From positions 1-27,711 of the forward strand of contig DASPKS010000177.1 in NCBI GenBank assembly GCA_035628035.1: 27,711 nucleotides of DNA. The letters are read 5' to 3'. The notes under the pieces are model-generated. The model was not told the DNA's origin. It saw nothing but the letters and a program-made list of their open reading frames with translations, and did not search any database. Origin of the DNA: DASPKS01 sp035628035 (GTDB lineage: Bacteria > Bacteroidota > Rhodothermia > Rhodothermales > Rubricoccaceae). The translations under genes and the position numbers were made by a program. Positions 16,751-24,641 of the stretch are shown here, piece after piece. Every line of letters begins with the position of its first letter. Position 1 is the stretch's first letter.

Positions 16751-17117
16751 GCGTGCGGGTGCGGGCGGGGGCGGCTTCCCAGTCGCTGAGGTCGTCGAGC
16801 CCGTGTTGGGCGAGTGCTTCGCGCTCGGTTTCGGAGAGTGCCGCCGGCTCGCCCGGGCGGGGCGGCGCGGCTTCGAGGAGCCGGGTAGCTACGGCCCGCG
16901 CCTCCAGCGCCTCGACCCGCTCGAGCAGTGGCGCGTTGGCCTCCTCCACGGCGTCGCGGATGAGCCGGCGTAGCTCGCTCGCTCCCATCCCCTCCCCCTG
17001 CCCGAGCGCCTGCCACTTTGCCTCTTTGAGCTTGCGGATGCCCGAGATCACCACCGCTGGGAAGCCCAGAAAGACGATGGCGAGGGTCGCGAGGACGAAG
17101 AAGCCGTCAGGGGGCAT
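16743..17117 (-). CDS. Single-pass membrane protein with coiled coil, unknown function
   Basis: This 124-aa protein has one N-terminal transmembrane segment (about residues 5-25, FFVLATLAIVFLGFPAVVI), then a basic junction (RKLKEAKW). A heptad-patterned helix at about 47-85 (ELRRLIRDAVEEANAPLLERVEALEARA) probably forms a coiled coil. An acidic helix near 95-115 precedes the end. This architecture resembles PspB-like or similar small membrane scaffolds, but no specific match can be claimed. It starts 60 nt after the caspase gene on the same strand and overlaps the next ORF, so it is probably co-transcribed and might tether or sense for that system. Confidence 0.72.
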   Translation of the reverse strand: MPPDGFFVLATLAIVFLGFPAVVISGIRKLKEAKWQALGQGEGMGASELRRLIRDAVEEANAPLLERVEALEARAVATRLLEAAPPRPGEPAALSETEREALAQHGLDDLSDWEAAPARTRTRA

Positions 17118-17177
17118 GGCAAGGAAGCGGAGGGGTGGGGGCTCCCGCTACGGCGCGTGCCGTGGGGGGTTACGCGC

Positions 17178-19469
17178 TTACCGGCTCACGAGGAAGAGGG
17201 TGTCGAACGGGCCGACGCTCCCGCGGTCGACGACGAGCTGCTGGTGGCCCAGCCGCGTCTCCCGCGCGCGGATGACCTCGGTCCCGGAGTCACGCACGTC
17301 GCCGCGGTACCGCTCGTGGAGGTACGTCGAGAGCTCGAGCGCGGTCACGGCGCCGTTGCGGTCCTCGTCGGCCTGCCGCTGGGCGAGCCCGTCGGCGAAG
17401 AAGTACGAGAGGTAGCCGCCCGCCTCGAACTTGGTGGCGACGGCCGAGACGATGTCCTCTTCCGAGGAGAACAGCCCCATCCGGCCGGGCCGCGTGATGA
17501 GGTCCTTCGAGAACCCCCCCGAGAAGCACGCGTCGAGGACGATGAGCTGGCGGCCGGCGCGGAGGCCGTCGAGCATCCGGGCCAGCTCGTCGTCGCGGAT
17601 GGCGCCGTCGAAGAGCTCGATGGTCTCGTCCTTCCCGTCGGGGTCGGCGTCCTGCACGCCGCCGCGCGGCACCTGGTCGCCGTGGCCGGAAAAGAACAGG
17701 ACGAACATCGTCCGCTCGTCGGCGCGGCGGGAGAGGTCCGCGATGGCCTGGCGGAACCGCGCCACGGTGGCCTCGCGGTCGGTGAGGACGATGGCGTCGT
17801 TCGGGCGCATCCCCGTGCCGCGCACGAGGGCGTCGCGAACGCGGCCGGCGTCGGCGGCGGTGTAGTCGAGGTTCGACGTGCGCCCGCCGTAGTCGGAGAG
17901 GCCCACGAACAGCCCGACGATGCGGGTGGTGGCGGGGGGATCGGGCCGCATGGCGTCGAGCTGGGAGATGCGGAGGCGGTAGGCGCCCGTTTCCCCCGCG
18001 CTGTAGCTCGTCGCGCGGACCTGGTAGCGGCCGGTCTCGGGCATCACCATCTCGATCCGCGCGTCGCGTGAGCCGGACTCGGCGTCGTCGTTGTCGATCT
18101 GCTCGCCGCTCGGCGTCGTCACCATGAGGTAGGGGTCGAGCGCGGTCGAGGTGAGTTCGATCCGGACCGGCTCGCCGGCCTCCCCATCAAAGGTGTGGAC
18201 GTCCACGAACTCGCCCGACGAGAGGAGCTGGTCGCCCCGGTCGAGGGCGCCCGTCAGCGTCTGGTTGAGCGTGAGGCGGGAGGCATCGCGCGTATCGGCG
18301 AGGTGGACAATGTCCTGACCGGGGTCGTCGTGGCCGGGATGGTCTTCGGCCAGCGTGGCGCCGGAGAAGTCCATCGCGAGGTTGTAGGCCCCCCGCTCGC
18401 CCGGGCGGTACGAGGTGACGAGCACGCGGTACGTGCCCGCCTCGCTGAGGTCAAGGGCGATCTGGCTGTGGTGGACGTTCCCCTCGAAGTCGTCGTTGTC
18501 GACCTGATCCCCCCGCGGGGGCTGGAGGATGAGGTACGGGTCGAAGTCGTCGGCCCGCAGGTCGATGGTGACGCGCTGGCCCGGCACCCCCTCGAAGGTA
18601 TACGTGTCGTAGAACTCGCCCGAGCGGAGGGTCTCGTCGCCGCTGGCGAGGTCGCCACGCTCCTGGCGGCGGCCCCGCGCCGCGGCAAACCGGCCGGCGC
18701 CGCCCTCGCCCGAGCCGCCCCGGATCGAGAGGTCGTAGTCCCCGGTCTCCCCGGGCTCGTAGGTCGTCACGAGCACGCGGTACGTGCCGTCTTCGGGGAG
18801 CGTCGTCGAGATCAGCGAGCGGGTGAGGTCGCCCTCGTGGTCGTCGTTGTCGAGCTGCTCCCCGTTTGGCATCTTGAGGATGAGGTACGGGTCGAAGTCG
18901 CCGGAGCGGAGCTCGATCACGACCGACTCTCCGGAGCGGCCCTGGAACGTGTACTCGTCGCGGTACTCGCCGGACGTGAGGGTCTCGTCGCCGTTGCGGA
19001 GCTCGCCCCGCTCGAAGCGGACGCCCGATTCCTCGTCGTTCGAGGCGGCCACCGTCCGACCGCCGCCGCCTTCCACCTCCATCCGGAGGCGGTAGCGGCC
19101 AGTCTCGCCGCCCGCGTACGAAGTGGCGAGGACGCGCCACGTCCCGCTCTCCTCGGCAAGATGCCGGAGGTAGGAGCGGCTCCGCGAGCCCTCGAAGTCG
19201 TCGTTCTGCTCGTTCTCGCCCGACGGGGCGACGAGGACGAGGTACGGGTCGAAGTCCTCCGTGGTCATGTCGAGCTCGACCCACTGGCCGGCCTCCACGT
19301 CGAGGGTGTACTCGTCGTAGTACTCGCCGTTGTCGAGCGTGCGGTCGCCCCGCTCGAGGCGGCCATTCCGGGTGTCCTGCCCGCAGGCGGTGCCGGTGCA
19401 GCAGAGGACGAGGAGGAAGGGGGAGAACAGGCGCGAGGGCCGGTGCAGCGAGAGGATCATCGCCAGCAT
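17178..19469 (-). CDS. Caspase-like (C14) protease with four PPC domains, probable lipoprotein
   Basis: From the ATG at 19469 the product is 763 aa: a signal segment with C29 in GTACGQ (possible lipid anchor), four pre-peptidase C-terminal (PPC) domains and a C-terminal peptidase C14 domain (about 515-763). The PPC copies show repeated D-x-D-P-Y-L and D-N-D-D motifs near residues 75, 192, 310 and 446. The catalytic dyad is visible: H596 in FFSGHGDQ and C648 in LDACFSGG. A loop near residue 700 (DEDRNGAVTALE) fits a 12-residue EF-hand calcium loop. Bacterial metacaspase/orthocaspase enzymes usually cut after Arg/Lys. A GTG at 19502 and an ATG at 19460 are alternative starts. Substrates are unknown; envelope location is inferred from the signal. 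Confidence 0.9.
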   Translation of the reverse strand: MLAMILSLHRPSRLFSPFLLVLCCTGTACGQDTRNGRLERGDRTLDNGEYYDEYTLDVEAGQWVELDMTTEDFDPYLVLVAPSGENEQNDDFEGSRSRSYLRHLAEESGTWRVLATSYAGGETGRYRLRMEVEGGGGRTVAASNDEESGVRFERGELRNGDETLTSGEYRDEYTFQGRSGESVVIELRSGDFDPYLILKMPNGEQLDNDDHEGDLTRSLISTTLPEDGTYRVLVTTYEPGETGDYDLSIRGGSGEGGAGRFAAARGRRQERGDLASGDETLRSGEFYDTYTFEGVPGQRVTIDLRADDFDPYLILQPPRGDQVDNDDFEGNVHHSQIALDLSEAGTYRVLVTSYRPGERGAYNLAMDFSGATLAEDHPGHDDPGQDIVHLADTRDASRLTLNQTLTGALDRGDQLLSSGEFVDVHTFDGEAGEPVRIELTSTALDPYLMVTTPSGEQIDNDDAESGSRDARIEMVMPETGRYQVRATSYSAGETGAYRLRISQLDAMRPDPPATTRIVGLFVGLSDYGGRTSNLDYTAADAGRVRDALVRGTGMRPNDAIVLTDREATVARFRQAIADLSRRADERTMFVLFFSGHGDQVPRGGVQDADPDGKDETIELFDGAIRDDELARMLDGLRAGRQLIVLDACFSGGFSKDLITRPGRMGLFSSEEDIVSAVATKFEAGGYLSYFFADGLAQRQADEDRNGAVTALELSTYLHERYRGDVRDSGTEVIRARETRLGHQQLVVDRGSVGPFDTLFLVSR

Positions 19470-19591
19470 GCGGTTGGTCACGGGTTCGCGCCGGGCGGCC
19501 ACGGCCAGCCCCGCGCTCCCCCCAGGAACGATGCAGCGGGGAATATCGGGTGGAACGGCGGCAATTGTACCCGCAGCCCCACAAACGGAGA

Positions 19592-19634
19592 CGGCCGGAC
19601 ACCGGGTCAGGGGTACTGTCCCAGTGTCCGGCCG
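19592..19634 (-). terminator. Long imperfect hairpin between the PPC lipoprotein and caspase genes
   Basis: The arms 19592-19602 and 19624-19634 are perfectly complementary (11 bp, CGGCCGGACAC). The interior continues with GGG/CCC and CAG/CTG pairs separated by single mismatches, leaving a 5-nt loop (19611-19615). No T-run follows on the minus strand, so it is not a canonical intrinsic terminator; it could be an attenuator, an mRNA stabiliser or a mobile repeat. Confidence 0.45.
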
Positions 19635-19649
19635 AACGGAACGCAGGGC

Positions 19650-20255
19650 TTACTTCCCGCCGCCGCCCTCGCTATCGGAGTCGCCGCCGTCGGGGACGGG
19701 CTTGCCGGAGCCGGGGTTGCCGTCGCCGGTGTCATCGGCGTCGTCGGAGCCGCCCGAATCCCCCTCGGAGATCTCGTAGGTGACGGTGTAGTCGCCGGAC
19801 TCGCCGGGCTGGAACGTCGTGGCGAGGATGCTGTAGAGCCCGCTCTCGGTGGCTTCGTACCGGATCCGGGCCTCCGTCCCCGAGGAGGCGTCGTAGTCGT
19901 CGTTGTCCTCCTGGCCCGCCCCGTTGGGGAAGCGGAGGATGAGGTAGGGGTCGAGGTCGGACGAGGTCATCCGGACGTCGATGGTCTGGCCGGCCTCAAG
20001 GCGGACCTTGTGCTCGTCGGCGAACTCGCCGCTGCGGAGGGTCTGGTCGCCCGACTCCAGCGTGCCGCGTTCGGTTTGGCGCTCGGGCCCGCGGTCGCGA
20101 TCCTCGTTGTTGCGGTCCTCGTTCGAAGCGGAGCCGTTCTCCTCGGTGTTGTCGTCGTTCCCGCCGTCGTCGTTGTTGGTGGGGCGGGCGCCCTGGTTGC
20201 AGGCGGCGAGGAAGAGGCCGCCCACGAGGAGGGCGTAGAAGGCTGTCGTGCGCAT
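19650..20255 (-). CDS. PPC-domain lipoprotein
   Basis: The 201-aa product starts MRTTAFYALL and has a clear lipobox (LAAC, C19), so it should be a lipid-anchored envelope protein. Residues 20-65 are a low-complexity linker rich in N, D, E and R. One PPC-type beta-sandwich follows (about 68-170), with the same signatures as the caspase gene: SGDQTLRSGEF, SDLDPYLILRFPNG and QPGESGDY. The tail is Gly/Asp/Ser-rich and ends GGGGK. The ATG at 20255 was chosen because the longer open frame upstream is an antisense shadow. The caspase gene follows after 180 nt on the same strand; the shared domain suggests the two work together or bind the same partner, which is inference. Confidence 0.85.
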   Translation of the reverse strand: MRTTAFYALLVGGLFLAACNQGARPTNNDDGGNDDNTEENGSASNEDRNNEDRDRGPERQTERGTLESGDQTLRSGEFADEHKVRLEAGQTIDVRMTSSDLDPYLILRFPNGAGQEDNDDYDASSGTEARIRYEATESGLYSILATTFQPGESGDYTVTYEISEGDSGGSDDADDTGDGNPGSGKPVPDGGDSDSEGGGGK

Positions 20256-20444
20256 GGCTGAAGGGGATGGGTGAGGGAAAGGGGCCGGCCGCCCGGATAA
20301 GGGGCGCTGGAGCGCCGGAATGTAGAACGAAGAACGGGTTCCGCCTAGGGGGGTGGTATGCAGCCAGGCCGGGCGCCGGCAGGGGCACGCGTAACTTGGC
20401 CGAAGTCCCGCGCGGCCTCTCTCCCGTCGGCTCCCCCCTCTCCC

Positions 20445-20948
20445 ATGCGCCTCCTCCCCCTCTTCGCCCTCGCCTTCGCCCTCGTCGTGCCCGCCCGCGC
20501 CCAGCGGGTCGATCCCCGCTTCGGCGTCGGGCTTGACTTCACGCTCGCCCCGCCGGGGCAGGACATCGTGCCGGAGGGGCTCGGCGTGGGGTTCCGCGCC
20601 CGCGTGGCCGTCCCCGTCAACGCCGACCTCTCGTTCGCCGGCGACGTGGGCGCCATCGGGTTCGTCCTCCGGGGGCAGGACGACGCGGCGTACGCGCTGA
20701 ACCCCCAGCTTTCGGCCATCCTCACACTCCCCCGCGCGCGGTGGGCGCGCTACCTCCTCGGGGGGTTCGGCGGCATCGTGCCGCTCTCCGACGAGGACGT
20801 GAACGGGGCGCCGACGATCCACGCGGGCATCGGGTGGGCGCTCCCCCTCCGCGACACCTCGCTCTACTTCGAGGTGGACCCCTCCCTCGTCATCGGCGAG
20901 ACGGAGACCACGGTGCTCCTCCCCTTCCGCACCGGTGTGATCTTTTAG
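20445..20948 (+). CDS. Small outer-membrane beta-barrel-like protein
   Basis: The 167-aa product has a Sec signal peptide (MRLLPLFALAFALVVPARAQ, cleavage after A-R-A likely). Alternating hydrophobic/polar strands such as GVGFRARVAVPV, LSFAGDVGAIGF and IHAGIGWALPL follow, and the protein ends in phenylalanine (TGVIF), the usual C-terminal signature of outer-membrane barrels. Length and strand count suggest an 8-stranded barrel. No specific family is recognised. The gene is divergent from the PPC lipoprotein with a 189-nt spacer, which contains the palindrome GGCGCTGGAGCGCC (20303-20316). Its stop (20946-20948) overlaps the stop of the convergent gene on the other strand. Confidence 0.72.
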   Translation: MRLLPLFALAFALVVPARAQRVDPRFGVGLDFTLAPPGQDIVPEGLGVGFRARVAVPVNADLSFAGDVGAIGFVLRGQDDAAYALNPQLSAILTLPRARWARYLLGGFGGIVPLSDEDVNGAPTIHAGIGWALPLRDTSLYFEVDPSLVIGETETTVLLPFRTGVIF

Positions 20949-21559
20949 GCGACGCGCCGGAGGATGGACTGGAGGCGCTCGTGGTCGTCGTCGAGGAGGC
21001 GGGAGAGGGCGCGGCCGGCGTTGAGGAGCGCGCGGCGGCCTTCTTCTCCCTGCCCGGAAGCCCGGTAGACGCCCGAGAGCACGGCTACGAGGAGGTCGTC
21101 GGCCGGGACGGCGGGGTCGGGGTGGCGGGCGAGCGTGCGGAGGAAGTCCCATGGGGCGCCTAGGGCGGCCACCGTCTCGTGTCCGCACGCCACGACAGGG
21201 TCGTGGAGCCCGGCCGGCTGGGGCGGGAGCGTCTGGCGGAGGACCGGCTGCCCGTCGCGGCGGGTGTGGCCGTCCCACCACGCGAGCACCTGCGCGCGGA
21301 ACGTCGTCCGGATGAGCTCGGCGAGCTGGGGCATCTCGGTTCGGAGCGTGGCCCGGTCCATCCCGAGGGCGACGGCCTGCCGCCCCGGCTCGACGCTCCC
21401 CACCTCGGCGTGGCTCACGAGCGCGTAGAGCACGGTGCCGTCCTCGCGCTCGACCTCCACCCACGACCCGAACGCGGGCGCCTCTTCCCCTTTGCACACC
21501 TCGGCGAGGATCTCGCGCGTGCTGGAGGCGATGACTTCGGCGATCCGGCTCACGGCCAT
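20945..21559 (-). CDS. Probable stand-alone HAS-barrel protein linked to NurA
   Basis: The 204-aa product starts at an ATG whose A is the last base of the nurA stop (TGATG), so translation is very likely coupled. The N-terminal 60-70 residues (SRIAEVIASSTREILAEV, then APAFGSWVEVE, then YALVSHAEVGSVEPGR) resemble the HAS barrel, the beta-barrel at the N-terminus of the HerA DNA translocase that binds NurA. The rest contains P-Q-L-A-E-L-I-R-T-T-F and a helical C-terminus (RRALLNAGRALSRLLDDDHERL). No Walker A or B motif is present, so the FtsK-like ATPase of HerA is missing. The upstream extension of the frame (to 22156) is antisense noise. The assignment rests on pattern resemblance and on context. 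Confidence 0.66.
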   Translation of the reverse strand: MAVSRIAEVIASSTREILAEVCKGEEAPAFGSWVEVEREDGTVLYALVSHAEVGSVEPGRQAVALGMDRATLRTEMPQLAELIRTTFRAQVLAWWDGHTRRDGQPVLRQTLPPQPAGLHDPVVACGHETVAALGAPWDFLRTLARHPDPAVPADDLLVAVLSGVYRASGQGEEGRRALLNAGRALSRLLDDDHERLQSILRRVA

Positions 21560-22734
21560 CAGACGCGTGGGGCGCGCTTCGAGAACGTCTTGCCCGAGCC
21601 CATACCCACGGCCAGCCCGGCCCCGCGCATTTGCCGCTCCAGGATCCGGTAGAAGATCTCCTTCTCCTGCGCGCGGACGACGGCGCGCTCGTGGGCCTCG
21701 GTGAGCGCGATGGGGTAGCCGCCCCCCTTCTCGCACTGGTCGAGCACGACGGCGTGGACGAGGTCCACGACCCCCGGCTGCTCCGTCACCCAGTGCGGCA
21801 GCTCCACGCGGGCCACCTCGTGCGGGAGGCGCACGTAGAAGTAGCCGATGTGGTGCGCGTCGCCGTAGCGCTCCAGGATCTTCGAGCCGGAGGCGAAGAC
21901 GGCCGAGCGCTGCCCCGGCGCGAGCACGCGCTCGAACACGTGGCGGTCGAGCAGCCCACGCAGCGAGTCCTCTTCGGGACGCTCGTCGTCCTCGCCGAGA
22001 TAGAAGCGGAGGAGGTTGACGACCTCGGTGTTGGCCGGGCGCGAGACGTAGGAGCAGACGGGGATGCCTTCCTCCCTGAACCGCTCCAGCTGGGCGAGGT
22101 AGCGGTCCACGAGGCGGTCTTCGAGCGCGCGGTGCTTCATCCCGCGGAGCATCCACCGGATGAGGGTGCCGTCGGCCATCGCCACGAGGGGCCGGGCGGG
22201 ACGACGCTCCTCATAGGCCGTCTCGAAGAGCCAGCGCAGCTCCAGCTCATCGCGAAGCGCGGAGACGACCTCGGCCGTCACGTCGAGGCGGGCGTCCTCG
22301 CCGCCGGGGTCGAGGTCGTCGAGGTCGCGCTGGCGGAAGCGGAGGTCAGGCTCGGCCACGAGCACGACGGGCTCCTCGGTCCCGTAGTGGAGCGCGACGC
22401 GGGCGATGTTCAAGAGGTAGCAGGCCGGCTCGACGTGGCGGTCGGGGTAGATCTGGCTCCCGTCGGTGGCGACGACCGTCACGGGCGTGGGCCGCTCGCC
22501 GCACGGGTGGCAGCCGTCCGGCGCGGAGTACGGGAGCCCGCGCAGGGGCTTGCTCCGCGACCCGGCCTGCTCCGCCTCCGCCTGCACGTCCGCGCAGAGG
22601 GTCTCCCAGCCTGGGCTGCACCGTACAAGCGCATCGAGCGCGCGGGCGAGGCGAGCGGCATGGCGCTCGTCCTCGGCGCGGCGGTACGCCTGGAAGTCGT
22701 GGAGCTGGCCGACGAGGTGGTGGAAGTCGAGCAC
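21559..22734 (-). CDS. nurA: NurA-domain 5'-3' nuclease
   Basis: NurA is a metal-dependent nuclease that works with the HerA translocase in DNA end resection. The 391-aa product shows its metal-binding motifs: ATDGSQIYPDRH (D91), MADGTLIRW (D188), and the C-terminal block VVLDQCEKGGGYPIALTEAHERAVV with conserved acid and His residues. GTG at 22734 (V-L-D-F-H-H) was chosen since the earlier frame is antisense to hemW. The start is divergent from hemW with a 90-nt spacer. A HAS-barrel gene follows with a 1-nt overlap. No herA-type ATPase gene lies in the window. In bacteria NurA-like proteins are found with or without HerA; the exact role here is open. Confidence 0.88.
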   Translation of the reverse strand: MLDFHHLVGQLHDFQAYRRAEDERHAARLARALDALVRCSPGWETLCADVQAEAEQAGSRSKPLRGLPYSAPDGCHPCGERPTPVTVVATDGSQIYPDRHVEPACYLLNIARVALHYGTEEPVVLVAEPDLRFRQRDLDDLDPGGEDARLDVTAEVVSALRDELELRWLFETAYEERRPARPLVAMADGTLIRWMLRGMKHRALEDRLVDRYLAQLERFREEGIPVCSYVSRPANTEVVNLLRFYLGEDDERPEEDSLRGLLDRHVFERVLAPGQRSAVFASGSKILERYGDAHHIGYFYVRLPHEVARVELPHWVTEQPGVVDLVHAVVLDQCEKGGGYPIALTEAHERAVVRAQEKEIFYRILERQMRGAGLAVGMGSGKTFSKRAPRV

Positions 22735-22824
22735 GGCGGGGCGTGGAAACCGCCGCGAAGATAGGGCGCGCACGGATCGACGACGAGCGGCGCGAATAAG
22801 ACCGACTCCAACCCGTGGTGCCCG

Positions 22825-23967
22825 GTGGCCGGCCTCTACCTCCACGTCCCCTTCTGCGCGCGGCGCTGCATCTACTGCGACTTCTACTTCGTGACGTCGC
22901 CGCCCACCGCGTCCTTCACGCGAGCGATGGAAGCGGAGATCGAGGCGTACGGGCGGCAGTACGGCCCGAAAGAGCCCATCGAGACGATCTACTTCGGCGG
23001 CGGGACGCCCTCCCGGCTGCCCCTCGACGACGTGGCCCGCCTCCTCGCGGCGCTCCACCGGCACTTCGACACGGCAGCCGTGGCGGAGGTCACCTTCGAG
23101 GCGAACCCGGAGGATGTGACCCCGGAGTACCTCGCCGGCCTGAAGGCGCTCGGCGTGACGCGGCTCTCCCTCGGCGTGCAGTCGTTCTTCGACGAGGACC
23201 TCCGCTGGATGAACCGCGCGCACGACGCCGCGCAGGCGGAGGCGGCTGTGGAGGCCGTGGCGGCGGCGGGGTTCTCCTCGTTCTCGCTCGACCTCATCTT
23301 CGGACTGCCGGAGCAGCCCTTCGAGCACTGGGGCGCCAACCTCGAGAAGGCCCTCCGCCTCGGCGCCCCCCACCTCTCGACGTACAGCCTCACCGTCGAG
23401 GAGCAAACGTCGCTGGGCAAGCAGGTGGCCCTTGGCCGCGTCGTCCCGGCGGGCGACACCACCCTCCGCGAGCGGTTCCTGTTCACGATGGAGTACCTCG
23501 AAACGCGAGGGCTCCGGCATTACGAGGTCTCTTCCTTCGCGCGGCCGGGGGCGGAGAGCAACCACAACAGCGCCTACTGGGCGCATCGGAACTACCTCGG
23601 CTTCGGGCCGAGCGCGCACTCCTTCTGGAAGACGACGCGCTCAAAGGCCGAGCGATGGGCGAACGTCCGCCACCTTGGCCGCTACGAAGGCCTCCTCGCC
23701 GGCGGCCACCTCCCGCTCGACACCCGCGAACCCCTCGGCCCCGACGCCCTCGCGGAAGAGGCCATCCTCCTCGGCCTCCGCCGCCTCGACACCGGGCTCG
23801 ACCTCGCCACGCTGGAGCGCGACTACGGCGTGGACCTCCTCGCTGAAAAGCCCGCCGAGCTGGCCGCGCTCGAAGCGGCGGGGCTTATCCACTCCGTCAC
23901 CGACCGCGTCCGGCTGACGCGAGAGGGGGCTTGCGTGGCCGACGCCGTCGCGCTCAAACTGGTTTGA
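22825..23967 (+). CDS. hemW: Heme chaperone HemW (radical SAM, HemN-like)
   Basis: HemW is a radical SAM protein that binds heme and delivers it to membrane heme proteins; it is often misannotated as oxygen-independent coproporphyrinogen III oxidase. The 380 aa begin at GTG 22825 with the cluster motif C11-x3-C15-x2-C18 followed by D-F, the HemW form; HemN has an extra Cys (CxxxCxxCxC), which is absent. Other blocks are IYFGGGTPS, EANPEDVT, LSLGVQSF, SLDLIFGLPEQ and the C-terminal NYLGFGPSAHSF with its winged-helix region. The gene is divergent from nurA. The DUF192 lipoprotein follows after 43 nt and probably shares the transcript. Confidence 0.92.
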   Translation: MAGLYLHVPFCARRCIYCDFYFVTSPPTASFTRAMEAEIEAYGRQYGPKEPIETIYFGGGTPSRLPLDDVARLLAALHRHFDTAAVAEVTFEANPEDVTPEYLAGLKALGVTRLSLGVQSFFDEDLRWMNRAHDAAQAEAAVEAVAAAGFSSFSLDLIFGLPEQPFEHWGANLEKALRLGAPHLSTYSLTVEEQTSLGKQVALGRVVPAGDTTLRERFLFTMEYLETRGLRHYEVSSFARPGAESNHNSAYWAHRNYLGFGPSAHSFWKTTRSKAERWANVRHLGRYEGLLAGGHLPLDTREPLGPDALAEEAILLGLRRLDTGLDLATLERDYGVDLLAEKPAELAALEAAGLIHSVTDRVRLTREGACVADAVALKLV

Positions 23968-23977
23968 GCGCTGGTAG

Positions 23978-24012
23978 CTTCCGTCCTCTGTCTTCTGTCC
24001 TCCGTCTTCCGT
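23978..24012 (+). repeat. Five-copy 7-bp tandem repeat (CYTCYGT) touching a start codon
   Basis: Five consecutive heptamers read CTTCCGT, CCTCTGT, CTTCTGT, CCTCCGT, CTTCCGT. The last one includes the first two bases of the GTG start of the DUF192 gene. Only the two Y positions vary. The tract is pure pyrimidine apart from the G, so there is no Shine-Dalgarno-like sequence before the GTG. Confidence 0.85.
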
Positions 24013-24532
24013 GCGCGTCCTACTGCTCGCTCTCCTCCTCCTTCCCCTCGCTGCCTGCCACGAAGACGCCCCGCGCGAAGAGGCGCCCCGCTCCGTTCCC
24101 TGGCACATCGACGGGCAGCTCCGGTTCTTCCGCGCCGACGGCACGCCCATCACCGAGATCGCCATCGAGGTCGCCGACACGGACTCCCTCCGGATGCGCG
24201 GGCTCATGGACCGCGACTCGTTCCCGGCCAACACGGGGATGCTCTTCATCTTCCCCCGCGCCGAGCCGCAGGCGTTCTACATGGCGAACACGCCGCGCTC
24301 CCTCGACATCCTCTTCTTCGGCGCCGACTCGACCCTCCTCAACGCGGCCACCTACACCGAGCCGCTCTCGCTGGAGAACGTGACCTCGATGGGGCCCGCG
24401 CAGTACGTCGTCGAGATGCCGGCGGGGTTCGTGGACCGCTTCGGGCTCATCCCCGGCGACAGGATCCGCTGGACGCGCACGGACGAGGCCCCGCCGCTCG
24501 ATACGACGGCCGCTTCGACTGCTGCGCCGTGA
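24011..24532 (+). CDS. DUF192 lipoprotein
   Basis: The 173-aa product starts with GTG at 24011 and carries a signal peptide with lipobox LAAC (C16), so it is likely anchored in the envelope. The DUF192 domain spans about residues 35-160, with the motifs RMRGLMDRD, NTGMLFIFP, FYMANTPRSLDILFF and YVVEMPAGFVDRFGLIPGD. DUF192 proteins are small beta-rich secreted or lipid-anchored proteins of unknown function. The C-terminus (about 160-173) is T/A-rich. The 7-bp repeat tract at 23978-24012 sits directly before the start. A strong intrinsic terminator closes the transcript at 24642-24679. Confidence 0.9.
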   Translation: MRVLLLALLLLPLAACHEDAPREEAPRSVPWHIDGQLRFFRADGTPITEIAIEVADTDSLRMRGLMDRDSFPANTGMLFIFPRAEPQAFYMANTPRSLDILFFGADSTLLNAATYTEPLSLENVTSMGPAQYVVEMPAGFVDRFGLIPGDRIRWTRTDEAPPLDTTAASTAAP

Positions 24533-24540
24533 GCGTGAAG

Positions 24541-24640
24541 ACCGGGTAAAGGCGCTGCCCCCGGGCAACAGTCGCCCGATCGGCCCGTTAAAGGGCCTAA
24601 GTGGAAGTCGGCAGCCTCCCGCCCGGCTGCCCCCACATGC
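24541..24640 (+). ncRNA. Hairpin-rich region before the terminator, possible small RNA or 3' UTR
   Basis: Three separate hairpins can be drawn: CGGGC(24562-24566)/GCCCG(24574-24578), GGCCC(24582-24586)/GGGCC(24593-24597) and GGCAGCC(24610-24616)/GGCTGCC(24625-24631). They are followed at 24642 by an intrinsic terminator. There is no ORF here. It may be the 3' UTR of the DUF192 gene or an independent sRNA. I considered SRP RNA and did not find its conserved tetraloop helix. The structure is direct; transcription as a separate RNA is inference. Confidence 0.35.
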
Positions 24641-24641
24641 G

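Noticed and set aside
18195..20261. Plus-strand open frame of 688 codons opposite the caspase and PPC genes
   Set aside because: Composition is V/A/G/R-dominated antisense noise; the minus strand carries clear PPC and C14 motifs.
22825..23967. Oxygen-independent coproporphyrinogen III oxidase (HemN)
   Set aside because: The cluster motif is CxxxCxxC followed by D-F, lacking the fourth Cys of HemN, so HemW fits better.
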